From Planctomycetota bacterium (lineage in GTDB: Bacteria; Planctomycetota; Phycisphaerae; UBA1845), in contig JAJRSP010000195.1 in the NCBI GenBank assembly GCA_024278775.1, positions 1 to 20,383 on the forward strand: a stretch of 20,383 nucleotides of DNA. Reading direction: 5' to 3'. The notes beneath the pieces are model-generated. The model was given only the letters and a program-made list of their open reading frames with translations, did not search any database and was not told where the DNA came from. The stretch's first letter is position 1, and each line of letters begins with the position of its first letter. Position numbers and translations under genes: made by a program. This document shows, piece by piece, positions 8,201 to 15,638 of the stretch.

Positions 8201-8839
8201 GCCACCGGCGCGTGCGCCATCGACAAGGTCTGTTGATTGCCACACGATGTCATAAGTCGTGTCGTCTATGAGTGAGGATCGCCCGCGCACGGTGAGACGC
8301 CAATCCTGAACGATGCGATCCTGGTCCTCATCTCTCGCGATCACTTGTACCCGAGCATGGCGAAGTTCAATAATTGGCAAAGAGTGAACCGTGGCCGGCT
8401 TGTGAGACGTGAGCTTGCGTAAGGCACGCGCAAGGTTGGTTTGCCGATCCTTCTGGTCGTAGACAATCGTACACGTAGGCTCCAGAGCGATCAGTGTATC
8501 AATCTGAGGCCGTCCCACGATCGTCCCCCAGGGGCTATATGTGGCCTTGATCTGCCGACAGGAAAAAACAGGTGGTAGCGTGGTGACCTCTCCGGTCTCC
8601 GGAGATCTGACGACAACGTCGTAAAGGCTCGTGCCGTGAAACAGTGAAAACTCCGCACGCCCCACGGTGACCAGACCGCCCGCGTAGCGCTGCAATTGGG
8701 CTTCCACAAGCGTACGAATGCGTTCGGGGTCGGTCAGGTGATGGTAGGTGAAGACCCCCGCACCCAGCAGCACGACCGCGAAGCCACACGCCACCCATCG
8801 ACGTCGTTTGGGCTTGGGAGGTGTGTCCGCAGCAATCAA
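5249..8839 (-). CDS. Large AsmA-like protein, putative envelope lipid-transfer protein
   Basis: The protein has 1196 residues from a TTG start at 8839. That start overlaps the TGA of the preceding gene (TTGA) and has GGAGGAG eight bases upstream; a frame extension to GTG 8875 is less likely. After a basic KPKRRR patch comes one membrane anchor (residues 15-32), then a long beta-rich region with recurring units such as VRGTLVVDERG, VRGELHITREE and LTGSIIVGG. The C-terminal 180 or so residues (GRASLEISDGKIYKLPIVLAMLQ, ISGREMALVGQGKVTLP, LSISGTLHDPIVKPQAF) are typical AsmA-like C-terminal sequence. The AsmA/TamB/YhdP group forms periplasmic hydrophobic grooves that move phospholipids between membranes; transport here is inferred. 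It lies between a GT-C glycosyltransferase, translationally coupled, and a DUF368 lipid-carrier protein. The precise family branch is uncertain. Confidence 0.88.
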   Translation of the reverse strand: MIAADTPPKPKRRRWVACGFAVVLLGAGVFTYHHLTDPERIRTLVEAQLQRYAGGLVTVGRAEFSLFHGTSLYDVVVRSPETGEVTTLPPVFSCRQIKATYSPWGTIVGRPQIDTLIALEPTCTIVYDQKDRQTNLARALRKLTSHKPATVHSLPIIELRHARVQVIARDEDQDRIVQDWRLTVRGRSSLIDDTTYDIVWQSTDLVDGARAGGHSQLDLRSGAVRDVEGGLPRMSIEAVMLAVRANTDGTGDWADLIGINGNVRVTHYNLSPPDNPSTARSVTIDLTNASLSIPVNAEEATLPRSQRYVRFSNVKGTATVSAKEIVADFVGVFHGSRCQVRGTVALPIDPKRLHDFGFDMNVSFVGLELPQLDRADRPDEARAIRGWPAIARLYDRYHPAGKADVQIELYRLAEQPGPPRMRHVRITPRDGSTIVQKFPYRLDHLTGSIIVGGSGGTVALRGDHGDARVTIDSHFGKLGGDAPAEVHVVGKNVPLDEDLRAAIPSTQRHTWDLFAPVGTANLDVHITRSASTPEIPPLWTTTTHVTFDDLSARFQSFPYLLRHLQGSIQLSKGHAIIDEIVSQVGDTRLHGIGTVSYDNGHTSEVQLRIDGQHIPFDDALLDSLPDHARRAVAAFHPTGFFDFSTALTQTVGSNRLRHDTKVTLRGGTWRHDDLPVLVTDVRGELHITREETIVTNVTGRYGSATIQADGRIDHATGQPTGTITFTNLHPSAELFAALPQPWRDEVASLTVDGAVDVTVRVPPSTGSPDGDHTSVTITWNGPSVILPQLPVPIENVRGTLVVDERGARAMGITGRYRRAKVNADIAVSFGGPTRSAEISADIRGLALDDSLRRLLSGPLQEQWDRLSPGGSVDLTLDRLRYEDRGSGTPTWHASGQAKLRNVSMGSTAGLDRATGVVSFSGMIRDRLGGTVLNGTIDLVGLRISERKLTQFNADWSLLRTVDGTGRLACDPIEASVYGGSVDASLHVMLEPDGTRYELSTKLKDVDLAPLLRPTHAATPPQDDATRLQGRTNIQLDISGIFGDTRSRRGRASLEISDGKIYKLPIVLAMLQVLNLSMPNRDSLDAIVASGFVDGDEVIVTDARISGREMALVGQGKVTLPILAAEFYFVSVNPNRWTRIPVLADVIDRASRGLVGLSISGTLHDPIVKPQAFRSIADELDRLFVKRKPKNRRDRGR

Positions 8840-10134
8840 CGTGGCAGCTCCTCCGAGTGATGCCGGGAAAACCACCGACGAAGCAACGTGCAGACGGCGA
8901 CGGCCGCCAACACGTGCAGCCAGGGAATGGCGCTGAGTCGGTATCGGATACTGCCGACGAACACACTATGCAACAGGCACAAGTAAACTGTAGGAAGCAG
9001 CAGCAGTAACAGGGCCGCATGAGAAGACGACCGGTGCGAAGTGGCACAGACTCCCGCGCCGATGATTGCGGCCAGAAACGTCGGCACGGACCAACAGGCC
9101 GCCACCGTGCGCGCCAGAGGGGAACGGTACGATTCGACATTGGGGGCGGGGTTCCACATACGCGCTAACTTTGTGCCGGCTAACTTGACGATGCGAACCG
9201 GGTCACGGCGAATCGCATCGAAAGAAGCCTTGAGGAAGTAGGAGTTCCATTCCACCTCATCGAGCCCACGCACCTCGGGCATTTGTTTGATGTTCCCTAG
9301 ATCACTCAGGCCGGTGGCTTGCGGGCCGACGCCATCATACAGCGATATGCCGCCACGCTGCGTCAGAAAACTCAAATGTCCGATGGTATGCTGGTTACGA
9401 ATCGCCCACGGTAGTAAGGAAGTGAACACCATCCCGGTGACGATGAGCGATCCCACCAGGGCGTGTCGATCTCGTCGCCAGATCACCCCCACCGCGAGCA
9501 ACACCGCGACAAGACCCAGACCCGACTCTCGGGCATACACGGAAGCCGATGCGAGAAGACCGATCCACATCCAACGCCAGACATGGACCGGCTTTGGACG
9601 ATCTCGAAACACCGGCCACACCACCCACCAGAGCGCGGCCATCAGCGTGATGTAGAGCGTCTCGGTGAGCAGTAGCGAGCTGGTGAAAACCAGAAACGGA
9701 TCAAACGCGATAAAAAGCCCCGTCACGATAGCCACCCGCCGCCCGAACATGGCACCGGCAGCGCAGGCCGTGAGCACCGCCGCCGCCGCTCCGAGAATCC
9801 AGTGAAGTGCGGTGGCCATATAGATGCCGTGTCGGATACCCGTGAAGATCGAAAGGATACCGGGGAAAAGCGGCATGCGTGTGGCGTGAAAGCCGAGTTC
9901 ATCCACCAGGCCGTCGCCGAGCCAGAGCGACTGCGCCATCAACCAGTATTGCTGTTCGTCGGGGAACTCCAGCAGTACCGCGTCGCCGCCGCGCGTAAAA
10001 CGCAGCAGCCCCCAGCCAACCCGCACCATCAAGGCGACGATCGCGATCAGCAGGACCCACCGCGCACCAAGCCGGTCGCCGCAGACATTTCTAGCATGAT
10101 CTTCCGTCGCGATGGCAGTGTCACCTGGTGTCAC
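8836..10134 (-). CDS. GT-C family membrane glycosyltransferase (ArnT/PMT-like)
   Basis: The 432-residue protein has about ten or more hydrophobic segments. After the first membrane helix (WVLLIAIVALMVRVGWGLL) comes a loop with Asp59-Glu60 in EFPDEQQYWLMAQSL, then the motif RMPLFPGILSIF and TSSLLLTETLY. The acidic pair in the first external loop is typical of GT-C enzymes, which transfer sugars from polyprenyl-phosphate donors to acceptors outside the cytoplasmic membrane. Donor and acceptor cannot be told from sequence. The start is GTG 10134, overlapping the tilS stop as GTGA, with GGAG seven bases upstream inside tilS. The stop overlaps the TTG of the AsmA-like gene in turn. The family is well supported; the substrate is unknown. 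Confidence 0.88.
   Translation of the reverse strand: MTPGDTAIATEDHARNVCGDRLGARWVLLIAIVALMVRVGWGLLRFTRGGDAVLLEFPDEQQYWLMAQSLWLGDGLVDELGFHATRMPLFPGILSIFTGIRHGIYMATALHWILGAAAAVLTACAAGAMFGRRVAIVTGLFIAFDPFLVFTSSLLLTETLYITLMAALWWVVWPVFRDRPKPVHVWRWMWIGLLASASVYARESGLGLVAVLLAVGVIWRRDRHALVGSLIVTGMVFTSLLPWAIRNQHTIGHLSFLTQRGGISLYDGVGPQATGLSDLGNIKQMPEVRGLDEVEWNSYFLKASFDAIRRDPVRIVKLAGTKLARMWNPAPNVESYRSPLARTVAACWSVPTFLAAIIGAGVCATSHRSSSHAALLLLLLPTVYLCLLHSVFVGSIRYRLSAIPWLHVLAAVAVCTLLRRWFSRHHSEELPR
8848..8854 (-). promoter_or_regulatory. Ribosome binding site that sets the AsmA TTG start
   Basis: On the minus strand GGAGGAG lies eight bases before TTG 8839. The same bases encode the Glu-Glu pair near the end of the upstream glycosyltransferase (EELPR-stop). 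The stop TGA overlaps the TTG, so ribosomes finishing the first gene arrive on the second start. Confidence 0.7.
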
Positions 10135-11570
10135 GATGGCTCCAGCGGAATGGCTCTGAGATGCAGCACACGTCGGGTGAGCTCGGTGAGTTTGACGCGG
10201 TCATCAATACGGTGACCGATGACCCAAATCGGTCCCAGGTGATCGCAGAGCACGGCCACCCGTTCGCGCTGCTTCGGGTCCACTTTGTTGTCGGCAAGAA
10301 AATCGGAGAGGGTTTTGGTACCCGGTGCCCCGAGCGGAAAAAACCGCTCACCCGGTCGACGCGTTCGTACGACGAGTGGGCGTTTCACGGCGTCGTAGTC
10401 AACGAACTCCTCCATACCGTCACTGGCGCGGCGCAGCTTGGGGATTTGAGCCGGCGTGCTATCCTCCACGGTACATTCGATGGCGATCCGGCGGATGGGG
10501 AGGGTGGTACGCCCCGGCACGTGGACGGCGATCTCCGAGGCGATGGTCTCCCGCGGTTGCTCCGTGGGTAGAGAAAACGTGAGCTGACCATAACGCTTTT
10601 CTACGATCATCCCCTTGGGGAGCTGCACATGTTTCCCCCCGGTGGATTCGGCAACCAGATCGAGTGTGGCCACCAGATGCGAGAAGGCCAGGTCTTGCTC
10701 GCCAAGCTCGAACGAGGCATAGGCCAGACGGACGATCTCCGTTTGTACGATGCGGCTCTTACGCGACAGGGTATCCACGTTGAGCGTCAAGGTCTGGTCC
10801 GTACGAGAAATAATCAGCGTTTCAAAGGTGCGCTGCACCGTCTCGTGCAGAAACTCGACGAGCCACTGCGCCTGTTCACCGAGACGGGTGATGGCCTCGC
10901 GCGTCTGGGGGTTGATGTCCCGTTCGAGCATCGGCAGAACCTGGTGACGAATGCGATTGCGGATACGCGTGGTGTCCGTGTTGGTGCGATCCTCGCGGAA
11001 AGCGATACCCTCCTCCTCCAAGTATTTCAAGATAAACGGTCGCGTGAGCTTCAGTAGCGGGCGGACGACGAACACGTCAGAGCCGTTTGTAAGTTCGCGG
11101 CGGCGCGGTATCCCCGACAGCCCGCGCAGCCCCGTGCCGCGCAATACGCGGTGCAGAATCGTCTCGGCGTTGTCGTCGGCGTGATGACCGACAGCCACCA
11201 GCTTGGCACCGGTTTGCAGACACACACGATGATAAAACGTATATCGCGCCTGCCGACCCGCCTCCTCCACACCGATCGCGTGTGTTTTCGCTCTGGCCGC
11301 AATGTCTTCATGAGCGATCGTACAAGGCAGGGCAAGGGCCTCGGCCGCGGCCTGCACAAAGGCCGCGTCTTCTGTGGATTCTTCTCCGCGAAGTTGGTGA
11401 TCAAGATGGGCGATGTGTAGCTGAAGGTGCCAGTCCAACGTTTGATTGGCGGCCAAGAGCAAGTGGAGCAGCGCCATCGAATCCGGTCCGCCGGACACAC
11501 CGACAATGACGTGATCGTTCCGGTGGAGGAGTCCTTCGTTCAGCCAGCTCTGAGCCAGTGTTTTGATCAT
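10131..11570 (-). CDS. tilS: tRNA(Ile)-lysidine synthase
   Basis: The 479-residue protein has the PP-loop ATPase signature VIVGVSGGPDSMALLHLL (SGGPDS at residues 26-31), followed by LHIAHLDHQLRGEES and VGHHADDNAETILHRVLRGTGLRGLSG, the characteristic N-type ATPase motifs of TilS. The C-terminal part (TRRPGERFFPLGAPGTKTLS, FLADNKVDPKQR, WVIGHRIDDRVKL) is the TilS C-terminal domain. TilS attaches lysine to C34 of the tRNA-Ile with CAU anticodon so that it reads AUA; it is usually essential. Start is ATG 11570. It lies 85 bases after lpdA and is the first member of a coupled set with the glycosyltransferase and the AsmA-like gene, an unrelated function carried on the same messenger. TilS is often placed beside ftsH or hpt, which are not present here. 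Confidence 0.96.
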   Translation of the reverse strand: MIKTLAQSWLNEGLLHRNDHVIVGVSGGPDSMALLHLLLAANQTLDWHLQLHIAHLDHQLRGEESTEDAAFVQAAAEALALPCTIAHEDIAARAKTHAIGVEEAGRQARYTFYHRVCLQTGAKLVAVGHHADDNAETILHRVLRGTGLRGLSGIPRRRELTNGSDVFVVRPLLKLTRPFILKYLEEEGIAFREDRTNTDTTRIRNRIRHQVLPMLERDINPQTREAITRLGEQAQWLVEFLHETVQRTFETLIISRTDQTLTLNVDTLSRKSRIVQTEIVRLAYASFELGEQDLAFSHLVATLDLVAESTGGKHVQLPKGMIVEKRYGQLTFSLPTEQPRETIASEIAVHVPGRTTLPIRRIAIECTVEDSTPAQIPKLRRASDGMEEFVDYDAVKRPLVVRTRRPGERFFPLGAPGTKTLSDFLADNKVDPKQRERVAVLCDHLGPIWVIGHRIDDRVKLTELTRRVLHLRAIPLEPS

Positions 11571-11655
11571 GACGGCACGCGTTCACCACTATTGATACGT
11601 CCATCCTTATGGTAGCTCACGTCGCTTGCGCTGGTGCGGAAAAACCACACCGGTA

Positions 11656-13047
11656 CTAATCGGGCATCATACCGGAGACCTCTCCGATCATTTCGGAAAG
11701 GGTCGGGTGCGGGTGGATCGTATGGCTCAGGTCGTATGCGACGGCACCCATCTCGATACCGAGCACACCCTCCGCGATCATTTCGCCCACATGGGCACCG
11801 GTCAAGCCGACGCCGAGCAACCGGTTTGACCCCTTCTCAAAGATCAACTTGGTCACGCCGTCCGTCCTCCCCAGGGCAACGGCTCGGCCGGAGGCAGCCC
11901 AAGGCATTTTCTTGATGGAGATGTCAAGCCCGGCGGCCTTGGCTTCAGCCTCGGTGTGACCGGCCCAGGCAATGGCCGGGTCCGTAAAGATGACGGCCGG
12001 TATCGCACGCGGATCAAACACGTTGTCCTTTCCGGCAAGCTGGTCGGCCAACACCGTCCCCTCGTGGATCGCCTTGTGGGCGAGCATGGGGTTGCCGATG
12101 ACGTCGCCGATAGCGTAGATGCGCGGGGCCGTGGTTGCGAAGTTGTCACCCACTTTGATGAAGCCGCGTTCATCGGTTTCCACACCGGCCTGGTCCAACG
12201 CCAGCTCTGTGGAGTTGGGTCGGCGGCCAACCGAAACCAGGACGGTGTCGTACCGTTTGGTCTTGGGGATGTTCTTGCCCTCAAAAGTGATTTCCACCCC
12301 CCCTTTGACCTCTTTCATCTTAACGACTTTGGTATCCAGGCTGATTTCGGTGAAGTCTTCCTGGAGTCGTTTGGCCAGCGGCCGGACCAGATCGCCGTCA
12401 GCACCGGGGAGCAGAGACGAGGTCATCTCCACGACAGTGACCTTTGTCCCGAAGGCCGCGTACACCTGCCCGAGTTCCAACCCGATGTATCCACCGCCGA
12501 TGACGAGCATCGTCTTGGGGATTTTTTTCATATCGAGCGCGGTGCGTGAGGTGAGTACGCGCGGCGAGTCAATCTGTAGCCCGCGCAGCTCAATAGACCG
12601 AGAGCCCGTGGCGATGATCGCCCGACGAAACTTGATACGAGCGATGTCACCGTCTTGAAGTGCGACGTGCTTGCCATTTTCGAATCTGGCCGTACCTCTG
12701 ACGACCTCCACCTTGTGTTTCTTGGCGAGCATCGCGAGACCGCCCGCAAGTTTGTCGACGACCTGCTCTTTCCAGGCGCGGATGGCCGCGACGTCGAACG
12801 TGGGCTTTCCGAAATCGACGCCGGCGGCCTTGGCCGACTGGGCCGCGTGGATCGTTTCCGCCAGAGATAAGAACGTTTTGGATGGGATGCACCCGCGCTG
12901 CAGACACACGCCGCCGAGTTTCGGCGTAGTCTCGACGAGGGTTGTTTGTATCCCGTGAGAGGCCGCCCGGAACGCCGCGTGATAGCCGCCCGGACCGCCG
13001 CCGATGACCAACAAATCCGTTTCTTGTGTGAATTCACCCACTACCAT
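11656..13047 (-). CDS. lpdA: Dihydrolipoyl dehydrogenase (E3)
   Basis: The 463-residue flavoprotein starts at ATG 13047; an in-frame TTG six bases earlier is less likely. It has the FAD-binding GGGPGG (residues 16-21), the redox pair Cys48 and Cys53 in GGVCLQRGCIPSK, the NAD-binding VIGGGYIGLELGQVYAAFG, a second FAD motif (PRIYAIGDVIG) and the C-terminal catalytic HPTLSE (His447, Glu452). All expected catalytic elements are present. E3 reoxidises the dihydrolipoyl arm of the E2 subunit and passes electrons to NAD+. Its position after E1 and E2 on the same strand marks it as the third enzyme of the complex; it may also serve other lipoyl systems. The spacer to pdhC is 124 bases. Confidence 0.97.
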   Translation of the reverse strand: MVVGEFTQETDLLVIGGGPGGYHAAFRAASHGIQTTLVETTPKLGGVCLQRGCIPSKTFLSLAETIHAAQSAKAAGVDFGKPTFDVAAIRAWKEQVVDKLAGGLAMLAKKHKVEVVRGTARFENGKHVALQDGDIARIKFRRAIIATGSRSIELRGLQIDSPRVLTSRTALDMKKIPKTMLVIGGGYIGLELGQVYAAFGTKVTVVEMTSSLLPGADGDLVRPLAKRLQEDFTEISLDTKVVKMKEVKGGVEITFEGKNIPKTKRYDTVLVSVGRRPNSTELALDQAGVETDERGFIKVGDNFATTAPRIYAIGDVIGNPMLAHKAIHEGTVLADQLAGKDNVFDPRAIPAVIFTDPAIAWAGHTEAEAKAAGLDISIKKMPWAASGRAVALGRTDGVTKLIFEKGSNRLLGVGLTGAHVGEMIAEGVLGIEMGAVAYDLSHTIHPHPTLSEMIGEVSGMMPD

Positions 13048-13171
13048 GAGCAAGGCCTTCGTGTTTGTGGTGTATCGTTTCAGTCATCCCTTACGACATC
13101 GGTGCTGCGCCTGTCCGGTTCGGACCGCGCTTTGCCCGAAGCAGGCACCGCGTTCCGTTGCCCGGTACCCG

Positions 13172-14485
13172 CTAATCCAGCAGAAACTTGGACGGGTTCT
13201 GCAGGTAGCTGATGATTTCTCCGCAGAACCGTGCGGCGTTGGCCCCGTCGGTCGCCCGATGGTCAAACGAAAGGTTCATCGGAAGCATCAATCCCTTGTC
13301 GATGTCTCCATTGTCGTTGATCACCGGCTTCCATTTGGATCGACCAAGCCCGAGGATCGCGACCTCGGGATAGTTGATGATTGGTGTGCTGACGGAGCCG
13401 CCGAGCGCGCCGACATTGGTAATCGTAAAGGTGCCGCCGCGCAAATCTTCTATGGCGAACTGGTTGGTGCGAATCCGGTCGGCGATCGTGCGAAGCTGAT
13501 ACGCGATGTCCCGCAGACCGAGCGTGTCGACGTTTCGCACGACGGGGACGATCAACCCGCGCTCCGTATCCACCGCAATACCCATGTTCACATAATCTTT
13601 GTAGATGATCTCGCCGTTGTCCTGGTCAAAGCTGGCGTTGAAGATTGGATACTTGCGAATCGCGAGGCACGTGGCCCGAATCACAAACGTCATGATCGTC
13701 AGCTTGGGATCGTTGTCCGTCAGCGAGCTGAGCTTACGCCGCAGCGTGTCGAGCTCAGCAATGTCCACGTCATCATTGTGCGTGACGTGGACGGCCGTGA
13801 AAGCCGAGAGCGACATCTGATTGGCGATGGTCTTGCGGATCTGGGTGATTTTGTCGCGGCGGATCGGTCCCCATTTGTCAGTGCCTGGGACACCCGGAAG
13901 CGGCAGCGCTGGTAGCGGGCGCTGTCGCGGTGCGGAGGCCGCAGAGGGTACACCGGCCGGTGCGGCGGGCGCACTGGCGTGTTTGGTGACATCATCTTTG
14001 GTGACGCGACCGCCCGGTCCGGTTCCGGTGACGCTATCGAGGGCGACGCCGAGTTCTCTCGCTAGCTTTCTGACGGCCGGTGCCGCGGTTGCAGTCGTCC
14101 GCCGTGACTCCGGCGGGCTCGACGGGACCGGTGGAGCGGATACCGGAGGGGCTTCGGCGACGGCGGTGCCTGTCGATGCGGCTGCCGCGGTCGAAGATAC
14201 GGGAGCCTGCGATGTTTTCGTGCTTACGCTTTCGGACCGCTGGGTCCCTTCACCGTCAAACGTGATGATGACATCACCGACGTTGACGGTTTGCCCCTCG
14301 CTTACGTGGACCTTCTCGGCCACGCCGGCAAATGGCGATGGAATCTCGACGGCGGCTTTGTCCGTTTCAACTTCCATCAAACCCTGGTCCAAGGCGACGG
14401 TCTCGCCGGATTGGACCAACACGCGAATGATCTGTGCCTCGGTAATGCCCTCACCGAGATCAGGTAACATAAACTCCCTGGCCAT
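13172..14485 (-). CDS. pdhC: Dihydrolipoyl acyltransferase (E2) of a 2-oxoacid dehydrogenase complex
   Basis: The protein has 437 residues from ATG 14485, with GGGAG seven bases upstream. Residues 1-80 form one lipoyl domain with the lipoylated Lys43 in MEVETDKAAVEIPSPF. An Ala/Pro/Ser-rich linker follows, then a peripheral-subunit-binding domain at about 134-170 (VRKLARELGVALDSVTGTGPG, GRVTKDD). A second Ala/Pro linker leads to the catalytic domain (205-437) with RDKITQIRKTIANQMSLSAF and the active-site FDHRATDG (His409, Asp413). E2 forms the core of the complex and transfers the acyl group from the lipoyl arm to CoA. It lies between E1beta and E3 in transcription order. The acetyl-transferring role is favoured by the PdhA-like E1alpha; branched-chain specificity cannot be excluded. 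Confidence 0.95.
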   Translation of the reverse strand: MAREFMLPDLGEGITEAQIIRVLVQSGETVALDQGLMEVETDKAAVEIPSPFAGVAEKVHVSEGQTVNVGDVIITFDGEGTQRSESVSTKTSQAPVSSTAAAASTGTAVAEAPPVSAPPVPSSPPESRRTTATAAPAVRKLARELGVALDSVTGTGPGGRVTKDDVTKHASAPAAPAGVPSAASAPRQRPLPALPLPGVPGTDKWGPIRRDKITQIRKTIANQMSLSAFTAVHVTHNDDVDIAELDTLRRKLSSLTDNDPKLTIMTFVIRATCLAIRKYPIFNASFDQDNGEIIYKDYVNMGIAVDTERGLIVPVVRNVDTLGLRDIAYQLRTIADRIRTNQFAIEDLRGGTFTITNVGALGGSVSTPIINYPEVAILGLGRSKWKPVINDNGDIDKGLMLPMNLSFDHRATDGANAARFCGEIISYLQNPSKFLLD

Positions 14486-14604
14486 CAATCTGCTCCCGTG
14501 GTAGGTGCGTTGTCTTTTTCTCTAGCTGCCAAAAGCGGTCGTCACACGAACGAGGGTGCCGGCCGCCGAGTAAGGTCCGGTTCCTGTTGTGGCGCGCCCA
14601 CGCG

Positions 14605-15588
14605 CTACTCAAACGCCATCACGTCCCGTAGCCCGTTGGCGATGCGCTCGGCACTCGGCAGAAACGCACGCTCCCGGGCGAAGTAGGGAAACGGCACGTC
14701 GTAGCCGCCGATCCGTTTGATCGGCGCTTCCAGATACATGAGGGCGTTCTCTACGATCCGAGCGATAACCTCCGCGCCGACGCCGCAGCTTCGTGGGCCC
14801 TCTTGTACGATAGCCGCCCGACCCGTCTTTGACACGGATTGCACAATCGTCGGTGTATCCATCGGTGATACGGATAGCAAGTCAACAACTTCCACGGAGA
14901 TGCCGTCGGCATCCTGCAGGTCATTGGCCGCTTCCAACGCGGGACGAACCATCGCGCCCCACGCAACCAAGCTGATATCCGAGCCTTCGCGAGCAATTTG
15001 AGCCTTGCCAATGGGCATGGTTTCCGGCTCGGTCGGAACTTCTTCTTTGAACGCTCGGTAGACCGCCTTGGGCTCATAAAAAATGACCGGATCAGGGCAT
15101 CGGATGGACTCAAGAAGCAGCGCGCGCGCGTTACGCGGCGATGACGGCATGACCATGTGCAGCCCCGGCGTGTGGGCGTAGTAGGCCTCTCGGCTCTCGC
15201 TGTGATGCTCTACTGCGCGAATGCCGCCGCCGTAAGGCATACGAATCACCATCGACATCGGGAAGCGTCCACGCGTGCGGTTGTGGAACCGCGACATGTG
15301 CTGTTCCACCTGATGAAACGCTTGATAGGCGAACCCGGAGAACTGCATCTCGGCCACGGGCTTCATGCCATAGAGTGCCATTCCGATCGCACCGCCGACG
15401 ATGGCCCCTTCAGCCAGGGGGGTGTCGATGATGCGGTCCTTGCCAAATTTGGCCAGGAGATTCGCGGTCACGCGAAAGACGCCCTCGTCCTGGCCGATGT
15501 CCTGGCCCAAGAGCACCACCCTATCGTCTGTTCGGAGCGCGTCTTCCATGGCGAGGTTGAGTGCGCCCACCATGTTCATCATGGTCAT
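14605..15588 (-). CDS. pdhB: 2-oxoacid (pyruvate) dehydrogenase E1 component, beta subunit
   Basis: From ATG 15588 the protein has 327 residues, the family's usual length, and GAAGG lies eight bases upstream. An alternative TTG at 15642 overlaps the E1alpha stop (TTGA, with GGAG seven bases before) and would add 18 residues without family likeness; both starts are plausible. Motifs in order: MVGALNLAMEDALRTDD, VLLGQDIGQDEGVFRVT, DTPLAEGAIVGGAIGMAL, EMQFSGFAYQAFHQ, MPYGGGIRAVEHHSES and PDPVIFYEPKAVYR. With E1alpha it makes an alpha2beta2 thiamine-diphosphate decarboxylase; the beta subunit completes the cofactor and active site. No break or lost key residue is seen. The sequence resembles the Bacillus-type pyruvate dehydrogenase rather than single-chain AceE. 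Confidence 0.95.
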   Translation of the reverse strand: MTMMNMVGALNLAMEDALRTDDRVVLLGQDIGQDEGVFRVTANLLAKFGKDRIIDTPLAEGAIVGGAIGMALYGMKPVAEMQFSGFAYQAFHQVEQHMSRFHNRTRGRFPMSMVIRMPYGGGIRAVEHHSESREAYYAHTPGLHMVMPSSPRNARALLLESIRCPDPVIFYEPKAVYRAFKEEVPTEPETMPIGKAQIAREGSDISLVAWGAMVRPALEAANDLQDADGISVEVVDLLSVSPMDTPTIVQSVSKTGRAAIVQEGPRSCGVGAEVIARIVENALMYLEAPIKRIGGYDVPFPYFARERAFLPSAERIANGLRDVMAFE

Positions 15589-15638
15589 AGTGCCAGCCTT
15601 CGATCGCTGTGGCGATGTATGAGTGTTTTCAATGGTAG

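Noticed and set aside
13004..13915. Plus-strand open frame of 303 residues opposite lpdA and pdhC
   Set aside because: It is antisense to well-supported E2 and E3 genes. The translation is rich in Arg, Val and Asp without motifs, as expected for a complement frame.
14586..14604. GCGCG-TGGG-CGCGC hairpin just after pdhB as a terminator
   Set aside because: No T-run follows on the minus strand, and the downstream gene pdhC belongs to the same pathway, so termination is not supported.
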